A DNA stretch of 64,000 bases from Aquilaria yunnanensis (Eukaryota; Streptophyta; Magnoliopsida; Malvales; Thymelaeaceae), in assembly GCA_039654915.1 (NCBI GenBank), contig CM077594.1, forward strand, positions 88,736,893 through 88,800,892. Reading direction: 5' to 3'. The translations under genes were made by a program, and so were the position numbers. The notes under the pieces are model-generated. The model saw only the letters and a program-made list of their open reading frames with translations. It made no database searches and was not told the DNA's origin. Shown in pieces: positions 1 through 10,700 of the stretch (the stretch's first letter is position 1; each line of letters opens with the position of its first letter).

Positions 1-46
1 CCAGTTTGTGAGAAAACTGGATGGGATGCAAATCACCGATTCATAG
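1..46 (+). CDS. 3' end of virus-like zinc-finger gene (outer element)
   Basis: The first 46 bases encode the last residues, QFVRKLDGMQITDS, followed by TAG at 44-46. The inner element's third finger protein ends almost identically (17,746-18,294). This is therefore the C-terminus of the equivalent accessory gene in the outer retroelement, cut by the window edge. The order finger gene, 85-bp repeats, LOG matches the inner copy. Nothing can be said about the upstream copies or whether the rest is intact. Confidence 0.8.
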   Translation, partial: QFVRKLDGMQITDS

Positions 47-89
47 AAAGCATTGAAGCCATTACTGGACGCAAAGCCAGTGAAAGACG

Positions 90-480
90 AGGATCAAAGT
101 CACGATTACTGTACGTGCTAGCTGTCGCTTTTGGAAATTTTCCTCCCCTTTTGGTAATAATGTATCCACTCCTGACGTGAACCAAAGTCACGATTACTGT
201 ACGTGCTAGCTGTCGCTTTTGAAATCTTCCTCCCCTTTCGGCGATAATGTATCAACTCCTGACATGAGCCATAGTCACGATACTGTACATGCTAGCTGCC
301 ACTTTTTAAAATTTTCCTTCTCTTCCAACAATCACGTACCTACTCCTGACGTAAGCTACAGTAGTGACTACTGTATATTTTAGTTGCTTTTGAAATTTTC
401 CTCCTCTTTTGATGATAATGTACCCACTCCCGACCTGAGTCATACCCGTGACTACTATGAATAGCTGGCAATAATGTATC
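90..480 (+). repeat. ~85-bp degenerate repeats with TGACG motifs
   Basis: About four to five degenerate units of roughly 85 bp. Each has a core like gtcacgattactgtacgtg, a stretch like cgcttttgaaattttcctcc, and an end like aatgtatccactcctgacgt. Some units keep TGACGT (near 173 and 348) and others have decayed to TGACAT. The array fills the gap between the finger gene and LOG, and the inner copy has a matching array at 18,345-18,800. TGACG is the core of as-1-type bZIP enhancer sites, so an upstream activating region for LOG is possible, but that is inference. Confidence 0.7.
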
Positions 481-521
481 CATTCTTGAAAAATAAAATT
501 ATTGCCTTATCTCTTCATCTC

Positions 522-529
522 TATAAATA
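522..529 (+). promoter_or_regulatory. TATA box candidate for outer LOG gene
   Basis: TATAAATA lies in a CT-rich context about 33 bases before the LOG ATG. If used, the leader would be only around ten bases. The same box is kept in the inner copy (18,844-18,851). Confidence 0.45.
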
Positions 530-561
530 TATCCTCTTTTCTCACAAGGGTAAAGATAGGA

Positions 562-1191
562 ATGGAGAAAACCCCAACTCGTAAATCCCGAAGTATTTGT
601 GTATTTTCTGGGGCTTTTCCTGGAAAAGATGAAGAGTATTTAAAAGCAGCCAACCATTTGGGTAGAGTATTAGCTGAGCGAAAAATACATTTAGTTTATG
701 GAGGAGGTAGTGTCGGATTAATGGGAGGTGTAGCATCAGCAGCATCTCTAGGAGGAAGTCAAGTTCTGGGCATTATCCTTGGACCTCTGAAATTTATTTC
801 TGGGGGCACGATTGGAGAAGAATTAGTGGTTAAAAATTTGCAAGAGCGTGTGTTACAAATGCTTTTAAATGCTGATGCTTTTATCGCTCTACCAGGTGGT
901 TTTGGCACATTGGGAGAAGTCTTTCAAATTGCTTCCATGGCCCAACTTAATTTGCATAAGAAACCCATTGGGCTTTTAAATGTTAACAATTTCTTTACAG
1001 GTCTGATAGCTTTTATGGATTATGCTATGCAGAAGAATTTCATATCAAGAGTGGCACGGCGAATCATAATATCCGCAACAATTGCTGAAGAATTGCTAGA
1101 TAAAATACAAGCTTTTGTTCCTGAACCAGATCCAGCAATGATTCAGATAGACTGGACACGACAGTCTTTCCCGACCAGTTCACTCCCATAA
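562..1191 (+). CDS. LOG: LOG-type cytokinin riboside 5'-monophosphate phosphoribohydrolase (outer element)
   Basis: An intronless 209-residue ORF. LOG enzymes release active cytokinin bases from their riboside monophosphates in the cytosol and nucleus. Family marks are YGGGSVGLMG (residues 46-55), the conserved Arg of the LQER segment (R96), and PGGFGTLGE (111-119), which fits the PGGxGTxxE signature. Length is close to normal plant LOG proteins. The frame is open from 502 but has no ATG until 562, whose context (ggaATGG) is good. Host LOG genes normally contain several introns and this has none, which fits capture from an mRNA. It differs from the inner copy (18,884-19,513) by four amino acids; the outer copy has Leu73 where the inner has the family-typical Pro. 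It lies in the 3' accessory zone of the outer Ogre-like element, 199 bases before the nested insertion. Activity is unproven. Confidence 0.85.
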   Translation: MEKTPTRKSRSICVFSGAFPGKDEEYLKAANHLGRVLAERKIHLVYGGGSVGLMGGVASAASLGGSQVLGIILGPLKFISGGTIGEELVVKNLQERVLQMLLNADAFIALPGGFGTLGEVFQIASMAQLNLHKKPIGLLNVNNFFTGLIAFMDYAMQKNFISRVARRIIISATIAEELLDKIQAFVPEPDPAMIQIDWTRQSFPTSSLP

Positions 1192-1385
1192 TGGTCCTCT
1201 ACTCACCCTGTTGAAGTATTGTGGAAGAAAGAAGCGATCTGATCCGTTTTTCTTGTCCTTTAGTTTTATTATCAGCATTTTCTTTCGCGTTTCAGTTTTT
1301 CTTTTCAGGGAATTTCTTTTTTTATAATATAGTTTCGTCCATGCTGATATTAAAACCATAGGACAATGCCTTTAGGTTGGAATGG

Positions 1386-1390
1386 CTGAG
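1386..1390. repeat. Left target-site duplication of inner element (ctgag)
   Basis: The five bases ctgag directly precede the TGTTGACAC start of the 5' LTR. They recur at 25,505-25,509 directly after the 3' LTR ends in GTTGCCACA. Five bases is the usual duplication length for Ty3/gypsy integrases. Confidence 0.95.
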
Positions 1391-1901
1391 TGTTGACACC
1401 CAATTTCGTCCGGGTTTTTTTTTAAAAAATTTTTTTAAAAAAAAACTAATTAAAAAAATTATCATTATTATTATTATTATTGCTAAAAAATTTTAATTAT
1501 GTTAATTAGTTTAAAATATATTTTTATTTTGAGAAGATTTGATTTAAAATAATATATGTGCGAATATGTATGTGTTTGGAATAAAAATAAAATTTCAGAA
1601 AAAAATGACAAAAAAATTAAAAGTTTGAGGTAAAAATGACAAAATTAAGAAGTTTCGGACAAAATTGACAAATTCTGAAAGTTTCAGGAGCTTTGGGTAA
1701 TTTTTCGCGTCAATTTTGGGCCTAAACGGACGTTTCTAGCCCAAATTGACAGAAAACGTTAAAATTGTCAAAATCAGAAGCTTCTGAGCTTATCCAGAGC
1801 TGGAGTAACGTAAAGGACTGAAACTGTCATTTTACCAATTTAAAAGATAAGTTTGATATTTTTTATTAATTTATCCGTCCACAGTTCAGCTAAGCTCCTT
1901 C

Positions 1902-1909
1902 TATAAATA
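1902..1909 (+). promoter_or_regulatory. LTR TATA box
   Basis: TATAAATA after ctccttc and before a run of C. Transcription would begin about 30 bases downstream (near 1,930-1,940), defining the U3/R border. The 3' LTR has the same box at 22,133-22,140. Confidence 0.65.
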
Positions 1910-2079
1910 CCCCCCCAAATTCAGTGCTGAACACACAGAAAATTAGAGAAAAAAGTTCAGAGCTCCGTTTTAAAAATAGAGAAAATTACAGCCTTATTCC
2001 CTAGCCTCTCCTCCTTCTGCCAGAAAGTCTCAAAATTTTATTTTTCTACGATTTGACCATCTCTTTCGTTTGATCTCCT

Positions 2080-2491
2080 TCGTTGTTCTCTCTCTCTCTC
2101 CTCTCGTTTTCTCTCTCTTTCTCCTCCTGCCGCCGTGCTGCCTCGCCCGTTGCCGTCCCGCCGCCGTGCCGCCTCGCCCGTCGCCGTCCTGCCACCATAC
2201 CGCCTCGCCGCGCCGCCCTCGCCGCGTCAACCTACCCTCGCCGGCCGCTGTTTCCGCCGTGCCGTCGCTCGCCGCCCCGTGCCCGTGCCGCCGCGCCACC
2301 CCCGCCGTCCCCCCTGCCCCTGGCCCAGCCGCCGCCGGCCGCCAGCCCCTTTTCCCCCTCGCGCTCGCGTCGCGCCTGTACCCAGCAAATTCAAAAATTT
2401 CAACCTTTAGGTAAAATTCTACTTTAATACTTCATCTTTTCAATTCTTTTCATTTTGGTCACTAATCTTTTTATTTTGTTTTTTTTTTCAG
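2080..2491 (+). other. CT/GC-rich transcribed leader followed by candidate 81-bp intron
   Basis: A CT microsatellite (from about 2,080) leads into about 280 bp dominated by CCGCC/GTCGCC-like words, strikingly GC-rich in an AT-rich LTR. It ends at CTTTAG|GTAAAATTCT (donor at 2,411) and is followed by a T-rich stretch closing with TTTTTTTTTCAG at 2,491. These look like splice sites of a small leader intron. The diverged outer LTR keeps the same donor word and a downstream TTTGCAG (31,148-31,219). No convincing protein is encoded. Confidence 0.4.
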
Positions 2492-3202
2492 AATTAATTA
2501 CTAACTTTATTTTTTTTACTTGTGTATTTATTTGTTTATTATTGTTATTGTTACTAACCCTTTTTTTTTTTTTTGTTATTATTAACTTGTTAACTAACTT
2601 ACTAACAACTAACTTTTAACATTATTATTGTTACTAACCTTTTAATTTTTGCATTATTACTAACTTTTATTATTGTTAATTAATTTAATCAACTTGGTTA
2701 ATTAACAATTAATTAATTTGGCTAAATTTTATTATTGTTGTTAATTAATTAATTTAATTAACTTGACTAACTTTTTATTATTGTTGTTAACAATTAATTT
2801 AATTAAACTTGGCTAATTTTTATTATTGTCGTTAATTAATTTAATCTAACTTTTACTAACCTTTTTTATTGTTATTAACTAACTAATCCAACTAATCTAA
2901 CTATATTAATTGTGCTAACTTTTATTATTATTGTGTTATTAAAGTGGATGGCCAAAAAGCCCCACTTTATTAATTGAATTTTTTATGATTAAAAGATAAA
3001 AAAAGGAATTTTATGTGAATAATTTTCTAAAGGCTAATAAAAATTACTTTTTTTTATTTTGAAACAAAGTTTTTATTCCTTTTAATAAACAAACATAATG
3101 AAATAATTCAAAAATAAAATAAATAAATAAATAAACATAAAATCATTCTTTTAATACATCTTTAAAATTAATAATTAATGAAATAAAAAAAAATTAAAAC
3201 TT

Positions 3203-5008
3203 CATGACCAAATGATCCGCCAGGATCCATGGCTTGAAAATATTTTTAAATAAAATATATAAATAAATTTTTTCTTTATAAAAAATAAAAAAACTTTAGA
3301 CTAATATATTAATTATCTATTAATATATAATTTTTTTTAGTTTTCTTTATTAATAAAAAGAATAAAAAGCGTGAAATTTTTGGGTTAATATTTTTCAGTA
3401 ATATTTTATTTATTTCTTTTAAGATAATAAAATATAACTTTTTTTAGTAAAAAGAATAAAAAAAAGTAATTTTTTTTTGGGTTAATATTTTTCAGTAAAA
3501 TTTATTTCTTTTAAAATAATAAAATATAACTTTTTTTAGTTTTCTTTATTAAAATGAATAAAAAGAGTAAATTTTGGGTTAATATTTTTCAGTAATATTT
3601 TATTTATTTCTTTTAAAATATAACTTTTTTTAGTTTTCTTTATTAATAAAAAGAATAAAAAGAGTAAATTTTGAGTTAATATTTTTCAGTAATATTTTAT
3701 TTATTTCTTTTAAAATATAATTTTTTTTAATGAAAAGAATAAAAATTTTGGGTTAATATTTTATTCAGTAATATTTTACTTATTAAAAGATATAACTTTT
3801 TGTTTCCTTTATAAAAATCTTAATCAAATAATTTCAAAATAATACAAAATAAAACAAAAATAATTGAATTTTCTCTTAAATATTTTTGACTTATTGATTA
3901 GATATATTTTCAGAAATATAAATTAAAATTAAAAAAAAAAATCTTTCATCAAACAAAGAAGAATATAAAAAATAAAAATATCAAGACTTTTGTTTTAAAA
4001 TACATATAAGTTTTCGGTTAAATAATCTTTTATTCCAAAATAAATTAAATAAATATCAAAACTTTTCTTCTTTTGTTTAAAATATACATATAAATTTTTG
4101 ATTCTCTTAATAAAACAATTACTTTTGGTTAATCTTTTATAAAAAAAAAATAAAAAAATAATAAAAAAATAAAAAAATAAAAAAATAAAAAAATTTTAGT
4201 TCATGGTATATTGGCTGGAAACTGTCTCGTGCCCGCTTTTGAGCTGCTTCACCTAGTGAAGAGGGTCTGGCTGAGTAACAACGCCCCGTACCATGATCAA
4301 AATTTTTATTTTTAAACTCTTTAATTCTTTTAAATTAACTTCTTATTAAATAAAAATTAATTATTATTTTTTTTAATTCTTTTATAAATTGAGTAATCCT
4401 TTAAAATAATAAATATCTTTCATTAAACAAGAAAACAAAAAAAGTAAACAAGAAAAAAAAAAAGAAAGATAAGAAAAATAAAAGAAAGATAAGAAAGAAA
4501 AATAAAAGAAAGATAAGAAAGAAAAGAAAGATAAAAGAAAGAAAAAGAAAAAGAAAAGAAAGAAAGAAAAGAATAAAAAAGAAAGAAAAGAAAAGAAATT
4601 ATAAGAAAATTAAAAAAAAAAAAAGTAAAAATAAGTAAAAAAGAAGAAAAAGAAAGAAAGTAAAAAAAGAAGTAAAAATATAAAGATAAATTTTTTAGTT
4701 AGTATTAAAAATCATTCATAAACAAAAAGAATTACCATTTAAAAATTAATTTCATAATAATAAGAATTAAATAATTACGATAAATCAATTTCCATATCCG
4801 GATGATCCGGCAGGATCTACGGTTTGGAAAATATCAAACTTTTAAAATAAATAAATTAAATAAAAAGATAAAAATCCATATTTTTTACAATATGGATAAA
4901 ATTGTTTAAAATTTCACCAAATTCCGTGTCCAAATGACTCGGCAGAGTCCATGGTTCGGAATCAAAATCTTCCGTGTCCAAATGACTCGGCAGAGTCCAT
5001 GGTTCGGA
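3203..5008 (+). repeat. Four related hairpin repeats in the LTR
   Basis: Four copies of a roughly 36-bp unit built on a five-base stem and four-base loop. The cores are at 3,214-3,227 (GATCC-GCCA-GGATC), 4,804-4,817 (GATCC-GGCA-GGATC), 4,936-4,949 and 4,984-4,997 (both GACTC-GGCA-GAGTC). Flanks resemble ccaaat before and catggttcgg after. The stem changes between copies are paired, so base pairing is kept. Equivalent copies occur in the outer LTR near 32,520-32,810. Confidence 0.75.
4200..4297 (+). other. GC-rich structured island in the LTR
   Basis: About 98 bp of balanced composition between long A/T runs. The ends pair (CATGGTA at 4,202-4,208 with TACCATG at 4,289-4,295), and inside is a perfect stem CTTCAC-CTA-GTGAAG (4,247-4,261). 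An RNA structure acting in the transcript is plausible, but function is unknown. No equivalent was seen in the outer LTR. Confidence 0.5.
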
Positions 5009-5276
5009 AGTATAAAATTTTATCCGAATTAATTACCAAAATCCACATTTTCGACTAATTCAGGTAAAATATCTAAATTAACTGAAAAGTTTTAAAAGCA
5101 AAGTAAAACAAAATTAAAATCAACTAAGGTGCCAATTTTTGGGCGTTTTAACAAAGTTGTTTTAACGTAACCGTACTCCCGATCCCCGAACTCTCGCAGA
5201 CCATATTTTAGGTGACCAATCGACCTAGGTGAAACCGATTGGTGGCGACTCCAGAAAACCCGACGTTGCCACAGCT

Positions 5277-5295
5277 TGGCGACTCCACTGGGGAC
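5277..5295 (+). promoter_or_regulatory. Primer binding site, tRNA-Arg type
   Basis: TGGCGACTCCACTGGGGAC starts three bases after the 5' LTR. It is complementary, with about one mismatch, to the 3' end of a plant tRNA-Arg(ACG) including CCA. A tRNA-Arg primer is characteristic of Ogre elements. Confidence 0.85.
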
Positions 5296-5900
5296 ATGCG
5301 ACGTTAGTGAGTCGAGCCTAAAGTTGATTTGTTTTGATTTACTTTGCTTTACTATTATGTGGATTTATATATTATATTTACTTAAGTAAACATGCATAAC
5401 GCATTCACAAAATGAAGCTCTATACCCGAGCTTCCTTAAATCAAACACGATTCTTTCTAAGCGGAATTGGTGTTGCTGTCCTTGTGAGGCCACGGTCTCC
5501 AAGCCTTCACCGGTTTCAAAGTAGCAAAGTAGTGTATTGCCTTCTGAGACGGTTAGTCTCTGCATGGGCCCACGAAAAGCTACGACTCGAATTAATCCAT
5601 TCCTTACATAAACCCTAGAGGGTAAGGAATCGGGCCGTCACTATGATTCAGTGACGGGATTCGGGAACTATCCCTTGCCTTTTTGATAAACCACCTTCTG
5701 CATGTAGAATTCCTTACTCTACCTTAGAACCAGCCATTAAGAATTTCCCATACCTCGGTTCCCATTTCCATAGGTTTTGTTTTATCTATATGTTTGTATG
5801 ATCCTATGTGTTATTTTTTTTACTAACTCTATTTTTCCTTATTTTTCCGGCATATACATTTCATCATTAAAGATAAGTATTTGGTGAAAGAACTATTATC
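5296..5900 (+). other. Internal 5' leader, no gene seen
   Basis: About 600 bases between the PBS and the first ORF. It is less AT-rich than the LTR. The only ORFs are short overlapping frames of 66-68 residues on opposite strands without recognisable features. It probably contains the untranslated leader and packaging sequences. Confidence 0.5.
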
Positions 5901-7595
5901 ATGGATATTCTCGATTATCTTCCCACGACTGTTACTGGATCATGGAATGACACGGTAATCGAAACTCAGCCTGAAGCTATGGAATATTCCGAAACGGCTC
6001 AAAAGCTTCACGGAGATGCTCTGACATCCCATTCTCACGTACAGCTTAAGGACCAGGTATCGGTCCGGATAAATCAGAACGACACCACGGAATTATTGCA
6101 AGTCTGGAATAGTTGGAATTCTGCTGATCGGGAAGCTTTTACGGCAAAATATGGTCACATCACTTGCCTACTAAAGGTTACCGTTGATGCATCACTTGTC
6201 CGGGCTCTAATACAATTTTGGGATCCATTTTATCGATGCTTTTCTTTCGATAAGATGGATCTGGTTCCAACCATTGAAGAATACAACAGCCTCTTGGGTT
6301 GGTCCTCCGACTATCCAATCGAGACTTATCAACATGATAGAAGAACAGAGCCTCATCGAGCCCTAGCAAAATTATTGGACATGCCAGCTTCCAGTCTTCA
6401 ACCCAAATTTGCAACAAAAGGGTGTCGGAAATTTATCAGCTGGACCGATCTAAAACAACTAAGTCACACCCTCCCTCAGAAGAATCAACGACGCAAGTTG
6501 TTCGCCTTGGCAATATATGGCCTGGTAGTCTTCCCAAGAATTGTCGGATTTATTGAAGGAGACGTCATCACATTATTTGAGCAAGTCTGCAATGCCCAAG
6601 TAAATCCGACCTCAGTGATATTATGTGAAACTATCAGGGCATTAAACTTTTGTCGCCAAAGAGGAGGCAAATTCATAGGATGTTCACATCTCCTCAACGT
6701 TTGGATCAAAAGCCACCTTCCTTGTGAGAAGCAACATTTTGGAAATCGCTTTTCAAAGGACTTCATCCCAATTGAAGCCTTTTTGAAAAGTGAAACCACT
6801 AATCATGATAGCAAGGAAGCATGGGTTGACTACTTCAAGAACATCAGCGAATTCCAAATTGAATGGAGAGCACCCTGGTCCACCACCACCCGCATAGTTT
6901 ACCGTTGCGGCAATTGCCCGTGGGTTCCTCTCTTAGGCATATCGGGAGGAACAAGCTATGCTCCAGCCCAAGTACGTAAACAATTTGGGTCCATGCAATT
7001 TATACCCATGACACATAACCTGAGCAAGTTGGAGTTTTCACATGAAGATCCAAATTCAAATAAGCTTGCAATGGGTATTTCAGTTGCATGGAAAAGACTT
7101 TTCATATTAAAGTCAGGCCCTATTATTTCTCCTACTGCGTATTATGAATGGAGAAATAATCGGAAAGAAGGAATAGTTCTTCCCGAAGAGGTCATCAGAA
7201 AATTGGCAAAAAGAGAGTTGGAGAAAGAGCTAGAGGAAGAAAAGGAGAAGAACAAGAAGATGCTCTTCGACATACAACAGCTCAGTCACAAAACACAACT
7301 CCTCGAAGAAAAGATCGAAAGCCAAAAACAAGTCATCACCGAATTAGTTGATGAAACCGATCAAACAGAGATGAGAGCAAGATATTGGGAAGATCAATAC
7401 AGATTTTCTCAAGAACAGCTTCAAATATTTTTGGCAGAAGTCAGAAAAGTGACTGAGCAAGCCCAACTAATGGGCGAAGAAGCCAAGGAGTTAGAAGAAT
7501 TGAGCTGCCCTACTCCATCAGTGAATATTCAAAAAATGATGGAGTTTATTTCAAAGGCCAGAAAGCAATACTGTACTTTGGGCCGTTTCTTTTGA
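5901..7595 (+). CDS. Ogre-type ORF1 protein with plant-mobile-domain-like region and coiled coil
   Basis: 564 residues starting in good context (atcATGG). An ORF upstream of gag is the signature of Ogre elements and its function there is not established. Residues about 106-135 (FWDPFYRCFSF, then VPTIEEYNSLLGW) resemble the plant mobile domain or aminotransferase-like domain found in plant transposons and host proteins such as MAIN. Residues about 430-540 are Glu/Lys-rich with heptad spacing and should form a long coiled coil, suggesting oligomerisation. No transmembrane segment or signal peptide is evident. It ends 193 bases before gag, in a different frame. How it is translated from the genomic RNA is not evident; splicing or an internal start are possible. 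The domain call is by eye. Confidence 0.8.
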   Translation: MDILDYLPTTVTGSWNDTVIETQPEAMEYSETAQKLHGDALTSHSHVQLKDQVSVRINQNDTTELLQVWNSWNSADREAFTAKYGHITCLLKVTVDASLVRALIQFWDPFYRCFSFDKMDLVPTIEEYNSLLGWSSDYPIETYQHDRRTEPHRALAKLLDMPASSLQPKFATKGCRKFISWTDLKQLSHTLPQKNQRRKLFALAIYGLVVFPRIVGFIEGDVITLFEQVCNAQVNPTSVILCETIRALNFCRQRGGKFIGCSHLLNVWIKSHLPCEKQHFGNRFSKDFIPIEAFLKSETTNHDSKEAWVDYFKNISEFQIEWRAPWSTTTRIVYRCGNCPWVPLLGISGGTSYAPAQVRKQFGSMQFIPMTHNLSKLEFSHEDPNSNKLAMGISVAWKRLFILKSGPIISPTAYYEWRNNRKEGIVLPEEVIRKLAKRELEKELEEEKEKNKKMLFDIQQLSHKTQLLEEKIESQKQVITELVDETDQTEMRARYWEDQYRFSQEQLQIFLAEVRKVTEQAQLMGEEAKELEELSCPTPSVNIQKMMEFISKARKQYCTLGRFF

Positions 7596-7788
7596 AAATA
7601 ATAAGCTTTTGGTGAATGTAATTGAGAAATTCCACTATAATTCTTCTTTCACCAAGTATTTACAATATTCATGCATGCATCCATCACATCAATCATACAC
7701 ACATAGAATCTAATAAAATAAATATTTCCTTTAAAAGGGTAAAATTGGACCTCAACACCGATATTCAACTCGACTCCAAACAAGATTA

Positions 7789-10700
7789 ATGGCAGAACAA
7801 GCCGAAGGACGTCTCATGGAGATGGAGTCCAAGATTGAAAGTATGTCAGAACAGATGAAACAATTGATGGAATTAATCAAAGGGAAAGCAACTCAAGTCC
7901 CCATCAAAGAAGTACAAGATCCCACTTATCCCCCGGGATTCACCCCGCAACGAGTCTCAGTCCAAGAAAACCTGTTTCAAGAATCAGGACCCTCTGCTAG
8001 TGTTCACCTGAAACAAGACACTGTACAGGAAGAGAAGAAGACATTACCAAAAGATGAAGCAGAATCTCAAAAAATCGAGACAATAGAGAAAAGACTGAGA
8101 GCCATTGAAGGAGGCACTATATTCGGATCCCTTTCAGTGGATGACCTCTGCTTAGTGCCAGACGTCGTAATCCCTTCAGATTTTAAGGTGCCAGATTTCG
8201 TAAAATACGATGGAACGAGTGATCCCATCACTCACATCACTTTGTTTCTCAGAAGACTACAACCACTTACCAAAGATGAGAAGGTGTGGATCGCACTTTT
8301 TCAGGAAAGTCTCACAAAATCAGCATTACAGTGGTATCTAAGCCAAGGTCCAAGAAACATAAAAACTTGGAATGACCTTGCTCAGGCCTTCATCGGCAAC
8401 TATAAACATGTTATGGACTTAGCTCCGGATCGCCAAACTCTCCAAAACATGGAGAAGAAAAAAACAGAAACTTTTAAGGAATACGCCCAACGATGGAGGG
8501 ACTTAGCTGCACAAGTACAGCCACCCATGACAGAAAGAGAAATGGTCACTTTGTTTGTCCAGACACTGAAATACCCATATTATGACAAACTTATTGGCAA
8601 TGCGGCAACTAACTTCTCCGACGTAGTCATGTCTGGAGAAAGGATCGAGCATGGTATCAGAACCGGGAAGATTACTGAGTCCTTTAGTGATCCTATGAAA
8701 AGAGGAGGACCATCCAGAAGAAAAGATGAAGAAATACAACAAATCGGACGAGGAAGAGGGATTCCCCTCGTGGGTACCGTGGCTACCGGACCTCGCCTAT
8801 CCTATTCTGCCAACAGGCCCAATTATTATCCTACCAATAGGCCCAATGATTATCCTCCAAATAGGCCCAGTGATTATCTTCCCAATAGACCCAACAATTA
8901 TCCTCTCAACAGGCCTAATCAGTTACGGCCACCTGTTCCGACTCCTCCAATGCCTGCACCAAGACCAAGAGAAATTTTCGCACCGATTCCCATGACTTAT
9001 ACTGAGTTATATCCAAAACTCATCCAGAGCCAACTCATTCACCCAATTCCCACAAGGCCATTCGAACCCCCATATCCAACATGGTATGACCCTAAACTAA
9101 ATTGCCCATATCATGATGGTGCCGTGGGCCACGGACTCGAAAATTGCATAGCATTGAAGCGTATAGTCCAACAATTAATTGAGTCAAAGTGGTTGGACTT
9201 TTCCGATGAACCAAACGTCACTCATAATCCATTGCCTCCTCATCAAGCCAAACCAGTCAATATGATGGAAGAATACTGGCCGATGAAGAAAACAGTCAAT
9301 GATATCATAACCCCTCTTAAGCATGTATATTCATGCCTTGTGAAAGAAGGGATTATCATAGGAAAGTCTTCTGGAAATAAAGAAGTCGAGGATGAGGAGT
9401 GGTGCAACTTTCATAACAGTAAGAGTCATTCTATCCAAGAATGCCCAGAATTCCGTAAAAGTCTACAAAGTCTCATGGACTCCTCCCAAATCATCGTTTT
9501 TATGTCAGATAAAGAGGATGACGTGAATGTGATAATTAAAGAACAAGAAGTCAATATCATGCCAAGACCACTAGTCATTCCAATCTCAAAATCTGCTCTC
9601 AAGCCTTTAAGAATTCAAGTTCCAAAGCCATTCCCGTACAAATCAGACAAAACTGTTCCATGGAACTATGGCTATACTTCTAACATCACATCAACTCCGT
9701 TAGAAGTTGGGGGCATGACTAGAAGCGGTCGGTGTTATTCTCCCGAGCAAATGAACAAGCTCCAACAAGAGAAGAATGTTACGGATCCAGCAAATGGACC
9801 TATTAACACATCTAAAGAGCAAGAGATGCCTCGAGCAGTAACAGATGAACAAGCTACTGAGTTTCTCAAACTCATAAAGCAAAGTGAATACAGTATCGTG
9901 GAGCAGTTGAACCGTCTGCCAGCAAAGATCTCCATACTTTCATTACTCTTAAGTTCTGATGCCCATCGAGAAGCTCTTCTCAAAGTCCTGAATAAGGCTT
10001 ATGTTGAACAAGATATCTCCGTGAACAACTTTGACCACCTTGTCAACAACATCACGGCACAAAATCTCATCACATTCACTGACGATGAGATACCAGCAGA
10101 AGGAAGGGGTCACTCTAAGGCTCTACATATTTCGATTAAATACAAAGATCGGATTATGGCTAGAGTTCTGATCGACAATGGATCAGCTCTAAATGTAATG
10201 CCATTAGAAACTTTACATAAGATCGGTTTAGACCCATCACACCTCAACAACAGTCATATTGTTGTTCGAGCATTTGACGGAACAAAGAGAGATGTGGTTG
10301 GAGAAATAGAGCTACCAATTGGGATTGGTCCCTGTCTTTTCCATATCACATTCCAAGTCATGGACATTTCTCCATCTTATACTTGTCTGCTGGGAAGACC
10401 ATGGATCCATATGGCTGGAGCAATTCCTTCCTCATTACATCAAAAAATGAAATTCATCATTGAAGGAAAGATAATCACAGTCTTTGCTGAAGAAGACATT
10501 CTGCTATCTAGACCTGCGGATGCTCAATATGTTGAGGTCAATGAAAATATACCTGATTGCTCCTTCAGGTCTTTTGAGATTGTCAATGCTGCTTATGTCA
10601 GTGAATATGGAGAAGAACCCGTTCCTAACATCTCTAAAACAAGTCGCATGGTCGCCAAACTCATGATAAAAGGAGGATACTCACCAGGGTTAGGTTTGGG

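Larger units (their letters stand above)
1391..5273 (+). repeat. 5' LTR of inner element
   Basis: Begins TGTTGACACCC and ends GTTGCCACA (TG...CA). It is matched at a constant offset of 20,231 by the 3' LTR. Content in order: AT-rich U3, TATA box near 1,902, CT- and GC-rich transcribed leader (2,080-2,400), a candidate mini-intron, then about 2.5 kb of very AT-rich DNA broken by compact GC-rich hairpins (3,203-3,236; 4,200-4,297; 4,791-5,008). The short ORFs in the GC-rich part are low-complexity Pro/Arg/Ala translations present in several frames and are not called as genes. Confidence 0.97.

Noticed and set aside
502..561. Longer LOG protein starting at 502
   Set aside because: The first codon there is not ATG, the extra residues cover the TATA-like region, and the family's usual start fits the ATG at 562.
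2030..2427. Overlapping ORFs of 89-114 residues in the GC-rich leader of both inner LTRs (also 22,261-22,658)
   Set aside because: Open in several frames and both strands, made of Pro/Arg/Ala low-complexity sequence, and within the untranslated leader; openness follows from composition.
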